Assembly: GCF_031157275.1 (NCBI RefSeq)
Contig: NZ_JAVIFW010000003.1
Span: forward strand, 62,001 to 126,000
Origin: Streptomyces sp. LHD-70
GTDB lineage: Bacteria; Actinomycetota; Actinomycetes; Streptomycetales; Streptomycetaceae
DNA: 64,000 nucleotides
Direction of reading: 5' to 3'
Shown: in pieces, positions 61,045-64,000 of the stretch
How positions within the stretch are numbered: position 1 is the stretch's first letter
Layout of the letters: every line of letters begins with the position of its first letter
Notes under the pieces: generated by a model
Database searches by the model: none
The model's input: the letters and a program-made list of their open reading frames with translations, nothing else
What the model was told of the DNA's origin: nothing
Program-made: the position numbers and the translations under genes

Positions 61045-61176
61045 CCCTGCGGTGGCCCTGCGGTGGCCCTGCGGTGGCCCTGCGGTGGCCCTGCGGTGGC
61101 CCTGCGGTGGCCCTGCGGTGGCCCTGCGGTGGCCCCGCGGTGGCCCTGCGGTGGCCCTGCGATGGCCCTGCGGTGA
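61045..61176. repeat. 11-bp minisatellite, twelve copies, in a divergent promoter region
   Basis: Twelve head-to-tail units of CCCTGCGGTGG run from 61045 to 61176, with single substitutions in units 9, 11 and 12. The array starts 36 bases upstream of the Lrp-type GTG start and ends 120 bases before the MFS start. Eleven bases is close to one helical turn, so the same face of DNA is presented in every copy. Open frames through it are an artefact of the period (three units equal eleven codons). Confidence 0.95.
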
Positions 61177-61295
61177 CCGTTTCTCGCACCGCACCAACCG
61201 CGTACGCACGAATCCTTCGATCTGCGAGGGCACTCGCGCCTCGACCCGCACAGTAGCCACCACTTCCGGTTCCGGCCACCACAAGGGGTGAGGCA

Positions 61296-62723
61296 TTGTC
61301 CAGGCGCGCATCGGAATTCCGCATGCTTCCGGCCATGGCCGTCGTCGTGCTGTTCAGCGGCATCGTGCAGGGCTATCTCACGCCCCTGCTCCCTGAACTC
61401 GGGGAGCAGCTGCACATCGGCGGCGTAGGCCAGAACAACATCTATCTGCTCTCCCAGCTGGCGTTCGCCGTGATGACGCCGCTGATCTCACGCCTCGGCG
61501 ACCTCTACGGCCACCGCAGGCTCCTGCGTATCGCCCTCGCGATGGTCGCGGGCGGCTCGCTCCTGATGGCCGTGTGGCCGACGGCCATCACGCTCGCCGT
61601 CGGTGTGGTGCTGCAGGGCGCCCTCGTCGGCTTCTTCCCGCTGCTCGTCGGGATCCTCAGGTCCCGGGCGCCCGAACGGAACCGCACCGGGATCTCCCTG
61701 CTCGTCGGCGTCCTCCTCATCTCCATCGGCGTGGGCGGCCTGGTCGCGGGCGCGCTCAGCGAGCGGCACGCGGCGGCGGGACTGTGGGCGGCCGTGCCCG
61801 TGGCGGCGCTCGCCCTGCTCGCCGGAGCGGTGCTGCCGGACAGTGACGTACCGCGCGGCGGGCGCTTCCACTACGGCGCGGCCACGCTGCTGACCGGCGG
61901 GCTCATCGCGCTCGTCCTGGTCCTCGCGCAGGGCAGCTCCTGGGGGTGGGCCGCGCCGTCGACCCTCGGCCTCGCCGCGGTGGCCGTCGTACTGCTCGCG
62001 GCCTGGGTGGTGGTCGAGCGGCGGTCGGAGCATCCGCTGGTCAGCGTGCGGATGCTGGCCAACCCGCGGCTCGCGGTGGTCAGCGGCTACACCTTCTGCG
62101 CCGCGTTCGGCACGATCGGCTTCCTCGGCGCCAACGCCCTGTTCCTGGGCGCATCCCCGGCGGACGCGGGCTACGGCATGGACCTCGGCCCGCAGACGAT
62201 CGCCACCGTCTCGCTCGCCATGGTGATCGCCGGCTTCGCCGGTTCGACGCTCACGCCCCGCATCGCCCGCAGCGTGGGCGACCGCGCGGTGCTTGCCGTC
62301 GGCGGTGGCCTGATCGCCCTTGGCTTCGTGGGGATGGCGCTGTTCCACGACACCCTCGGCCAGTACCTGGCCGCCGCACTCGTCGTCGGATTCGCCACGG
62401 GCCTGTTCGAGTCGATCACGCGCACGCTCTCCGCCGAGGTCGTCCCGGAGCACGAGACCGCGCTCGCGGTCGGCCTCAACGAGCTGGCCCTGTCGCTCGG
62501 CGCGGCCATCGGCGCCGCCGTGATCGGCGCGTGCTTCGCCGCGCACCCCGCGCCCGGCGGCGGACACATCGGGGAGTCCGGCTTCCTGTGGGGCTGGGGC
62601 GCCTGCGCGGCCGTCGCCGTCCTCGGCTCGGCCCTCGCCCTGCGCTACCGCACACCCCAGGGGGCGGACGCCCCCGCCGTACGACCGTCCGAGCAGGCGG
62701 TGGAGACCGGAGGACTGGCATGA
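61296..62723 (+). CDS. MFS transporter, DHA-type
   Basis: A 475-residue major facilitator with about 12-14 membrane segments. Landmarks are VVVLFSGIVQGYLTPLLPEL, the loop motif SRLGDLYGHRRLLRIAL and a central VERRSEHPLVSVRMLANPRL linker typical of EmrB-like proteins. The start appears to be TTG 61296, with AAGGGGTGAGG upstream; ATG 61323 is the alternative. Its stop overlaps the start of the M20 amidohydrolase gene, so transport and hydrolysis are coupled. Direction of transport is unknown. Confidence 0.85.
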   Translation: MSRRASEFRMLPAMAVVVLFSGIVQGYLTPLLPELGEQLHIGGVGQNNIYLLSQLAFAVMTPLISRLGDLYGHRRLLRIALAMVAGGSLLMAVWPTAITLAVGVVLQGALVGFFPLLVGILRSRAPERNRTGISLLVGVLLISIGVGGLVAGALSERHAAAGLWAAVPVAALALLAGAVLPDSDVPRGGRFHYGAATLLTGGLIALVLVLAQGSSWGWAAPSTLGLAAVAVVLLAAWVVVERRSEHPLVSVRMLANPRLAVVSGYTFCAAFGTIGFLGANALFLGASPADAGYGMDLGPQTIATVSLAMVIAGFAGSTLTPRIARSVGDRAVLAVGGGLIALGFVGMALFHDTLGQYLAAALVVGFATGLFESITRTLSAEVVPEHETALAVGLNELALSLGAAIGAAVIGACFAAHPAPGGGHIGESGFLWGWGACAAVAVLGSALALRYRTPQGADAPAVRPSEQAVETGGLA

Positions 62724-63931
62724 CGACGCACACCCACGACATACGCGACATCCATACCGCTGCCGACGAGGTGTCGGGGGCCGTGGAGTCAGCCGTACGC
62801 ACCTACGCCGACCTGCTGGTCGGACTCAGCCACAGCCTCCACGACGAGCCCGAGACCGCACTCCAGGAGCACCGCTCGGCGGCGAAGATCGCCGACCTGA
62901 TGGCGGACGCAGGCTTCGCGGTGACCCGCGGCGTGGGCGAACTGCCCACCGCCCTCGTCGCCACGTACGGCACCGGAGACCTGGTCGTCGCCTTCTGTGC
63001 CGAGTACGACGCGCTGCCCGGCATCGGCCATGCCTGCGGCCACAACGTCAACGGTGCGGCGGCGGTCGGCGCGGCCCTCGGTCTGGCCGCGGTGGCGGAC
63101 CGGCTCGGCCTGACCGTCAAGCTGGTCGGCACGCCCGCCGAGGAGGACATCGGGGGCAAGGTGCTGCTCCTGGACGAAGGGGTCTTCGACGACGTCGCCG
63201 CCGCGATGATGGTGCACGCCGCCCCGTACGACAGCGTCGGCGCGTCCTCCCTGGCCATCGGCGCCTGGGACATCGCGTACACCGGCACCCCCTCGCACGC
63301 GGCCGTCGCCCCCTGGGAAGGCGTCAACGCCCTCGACGCGATGGCCCTCGCCCATACCGCGATCGGCCTGCTCCGCCAGCAACTCCCGCCCGGCGCGCTG
63401 GTCCACGGCATCGTCACGGAGGGCGGCCAGGCCGTGAACGTCATCCCCGCGCGGACCACCGCGCGCTACGAGGTCCGGGCACCTTCCCTGGAGGCGCTCT
63501 CCGCCGTACGCGACCGGGTCCGGGCCTGCTTCGAGGCGGGCGCCCTCGCCACCGGAGCCGAGCTCGAACTGCGCGTCCACGGGCGGGACTTCGCCGAGCT
63601 GCGGCAGGACCCGTACATGACGGGGGCGTACGTCCGTGCCGCCGAGGCGCTCGGCCGCACGGTGGCGGCACGCCACGGCGAGACGCTGGCCTCGACGGAC
63701 ATGGGCAACGTCTCGCGCCTCGTGCCCACCATCCACCCGACCATCGGCTACGAGACCGACGGCGCCCTGCAGCACACCCCCGAGTTCACCGCCCACGGCA
63801 AGACCCCCGGAGCCGACCGCGCCGTCCTCGACGGCGCCACCGCACTCGCCCTCGTGGGGGCCGAACTCGCGGCCACGGAGGAACAGCGGAGCCGCCTCCT
63901 CGCGGGGGTCGCGAGCCGCCATGGTCGATGA
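62720..63931 (+). CDS. M20 amidohydrolase (AbgB / M20D-type)
   Basis: A 403-residue metallohydrolase of the aminobenzoyl-glutamate/indole-acetyl-amino-acid hydrolase branch, distinct from the carbamoylase-type M20 enzymes at 6420 and 22539. It has AFCAEYDALPGIGHACGHN with the metal ligands, GTPAEEDIGGKVLLLDEG, YTGTPSHAAVAPWEGVNALDA and STDMGNVSRLVPT. It would cleave an N-acyl amino acid or short dipeptide in the cytosol. ATG 62720 overlaps the transporter stop (ATGA). The Lrp-type regulator across the 11-bp repeat probably senses the released amino acid. Confidence 0.9.
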   Translation: MTTHTHDIRDIHTAADEVSGAVESAVRTYADLLVGLSHSLHDEPETALQEHRSAAKIADLMADAGFAVTRGVGELPTALVATYGTGDLVVAFCAEYDALPGIGHACGHNVNGAAAVGAALGLAAVADRLGLTVKLVGTPAEEDIGGKVLLLDEGVFDDVAAAMMVHAAPYDSVGASSLAIGAWDIAYTGTPSHAAVAPWEGVNALDAMALAHTAIGLLRQQLPPGALVHGIVTEGGQAVNVIPARTTARYEVRAPSLEALSAVRDRVRACFEAGALATGAELELRVHGRDFAELRQDPYMTGAYVRAAEALGRTVAARHGETLASTDMGNVSRLVPTIHPTIGYETDGALQHTPEFTAHGKTPGADRAVLDGATALALVGAELAATEEQRSRLLAGVASRHGR

Positions 63932-63974
63932 ACCCACGTGGTTCGACCCCAGCTCTCAGCCCTGAAGTATGGGT

Positions 63975-63998
63975 TCTGACCATATGAGGGCGGTCAGA
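63975..63998. promoter_or_regulatory. Inverted repeat before a possible gene start at the window end
   Basis: TCTGACC (63975-63981) and GGTCAGA (63992-63998) are inverted repeats with a 10-base centre. An ATG at 63998-64000 with GAGGG upstream may begin the next gene. Too little sequence remains to say more. Confidence 0.3.
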
Positions 63999-64000
63999 TG

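Noticed and set aside
61009..61311. N-terminal extension of the Lrp-type protein made of an 11-residue repeat.
   Set aside because: It is only the translation of the 11-bp DNA minisatellite; a GTG with a Shine-Dalgarno follows at 61008.

Overview
The window is very GC-rich, with frequent GTG starts, tightly packed genes and mycothiol-dependent chemistry. It looks like chromosomal DNA of an actinomycete, most likely Streptomyces or a close relative. Almost everything is catabolic: uptake systems, hydrolases, dehydrogenases and local regulators, with several decayed genes between the modules. No RNA genes, phage genes, transposases or CRISPR arrays were seen.

Layout. (1) 1-6.2 kb: an aldehyde dehydrogenase (cut by the window edge), an alpha/beta hydrolase and two tandem DUF1185 proteins on the minus strand. 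Divergent from them are a BCCT transporter, a SnoaL-like protein, a flavin reductase, a GntR/FCD regulator and a Nudix protein. This looks like one catabolic unit of unknown substrate. (2) 6.4-19.1 kb: an M20 hydrolase/class II aldolase/MHS transporter operon with a divergent PucR regulator. Next come a second PucR gene and an MHS/RidA/RraA/aldehyde dehydrogenase operon with a divergent thiamine-diphosphate enzyme. (3) 20-26.7 kb: amino-acid permease, M20 hydrolase, nitrilase-type amidase and a lysine 2-monooxygenase-like flavoenzyme (DavB/DavA logic), with a third PucR regulator. Two decayed SpoIIE/HATPase genes lie beside the first and third PucR genes. (4) 27.3-29.7 kb: a MarR regulator, apparently leaderless and with a palindromic operator in its promoter, and a DHA2 drug exporter. 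(5) 29.9-34.9 kb: a gentisate/3-hydroxybenzoate pathway (IclR, gentisate dioxygenase, fumarylpyruvate hydrolase, mycothiol-dependent maleylpyruvate isomerase, 3-hydroxybenzoate 6-hydroxylase) with a 25-bp tandem repeat in the operon. (6) 34.9-37.6 kb: relics of a thiolase, an MBL-fold hydrolase and a CocE-type hydrolase. (7) 37.6-53.4 kb: a glucuronide catabolic region with cofactor genes. (8) 53.5-64 kb: a small conserved protein, a MerB-like protein, an AraC/TetR relic, pyruvate carboxylase, a frameshifted GNAT, and a divergent Lrp-type regulator versus MFS exporter/M20 amidohydrolase pair separated by an 11-bp minisatellite.

The most interesting system is region 7. It encodes a UidB-like glucuronide importer, beta-glucuronidase, glucuronate isomerase (UxaC) and a fructuronate reductase-type dehydrogenase, which together yield D-mannonate. 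It also encodes gluconokinase and 6-phosphogluconate dehydrogenase. No mannonate dehydratase or KDG kinase is present. Instead there is a LarA-family nickel-pincer racemase/epimerase with its key residues intact, plus the cofactor genes larE, larB and larC. D-mannonate and D-gluconate are C2 epimers, so a LarA-type mannonate/gluconate 2-epimerase would close the route glucuronide, glucuronate, fructuronate, mannonate, gluconate, 6-phosphogluconate, ribulose 5-phosphate. A LacI regulator and three copies of a near-identical palindrome (TGGCAAnCGnTTGCCA) tie most of the set into one regulon. Gene identities rest on the sequence; the joined pathway is inference.
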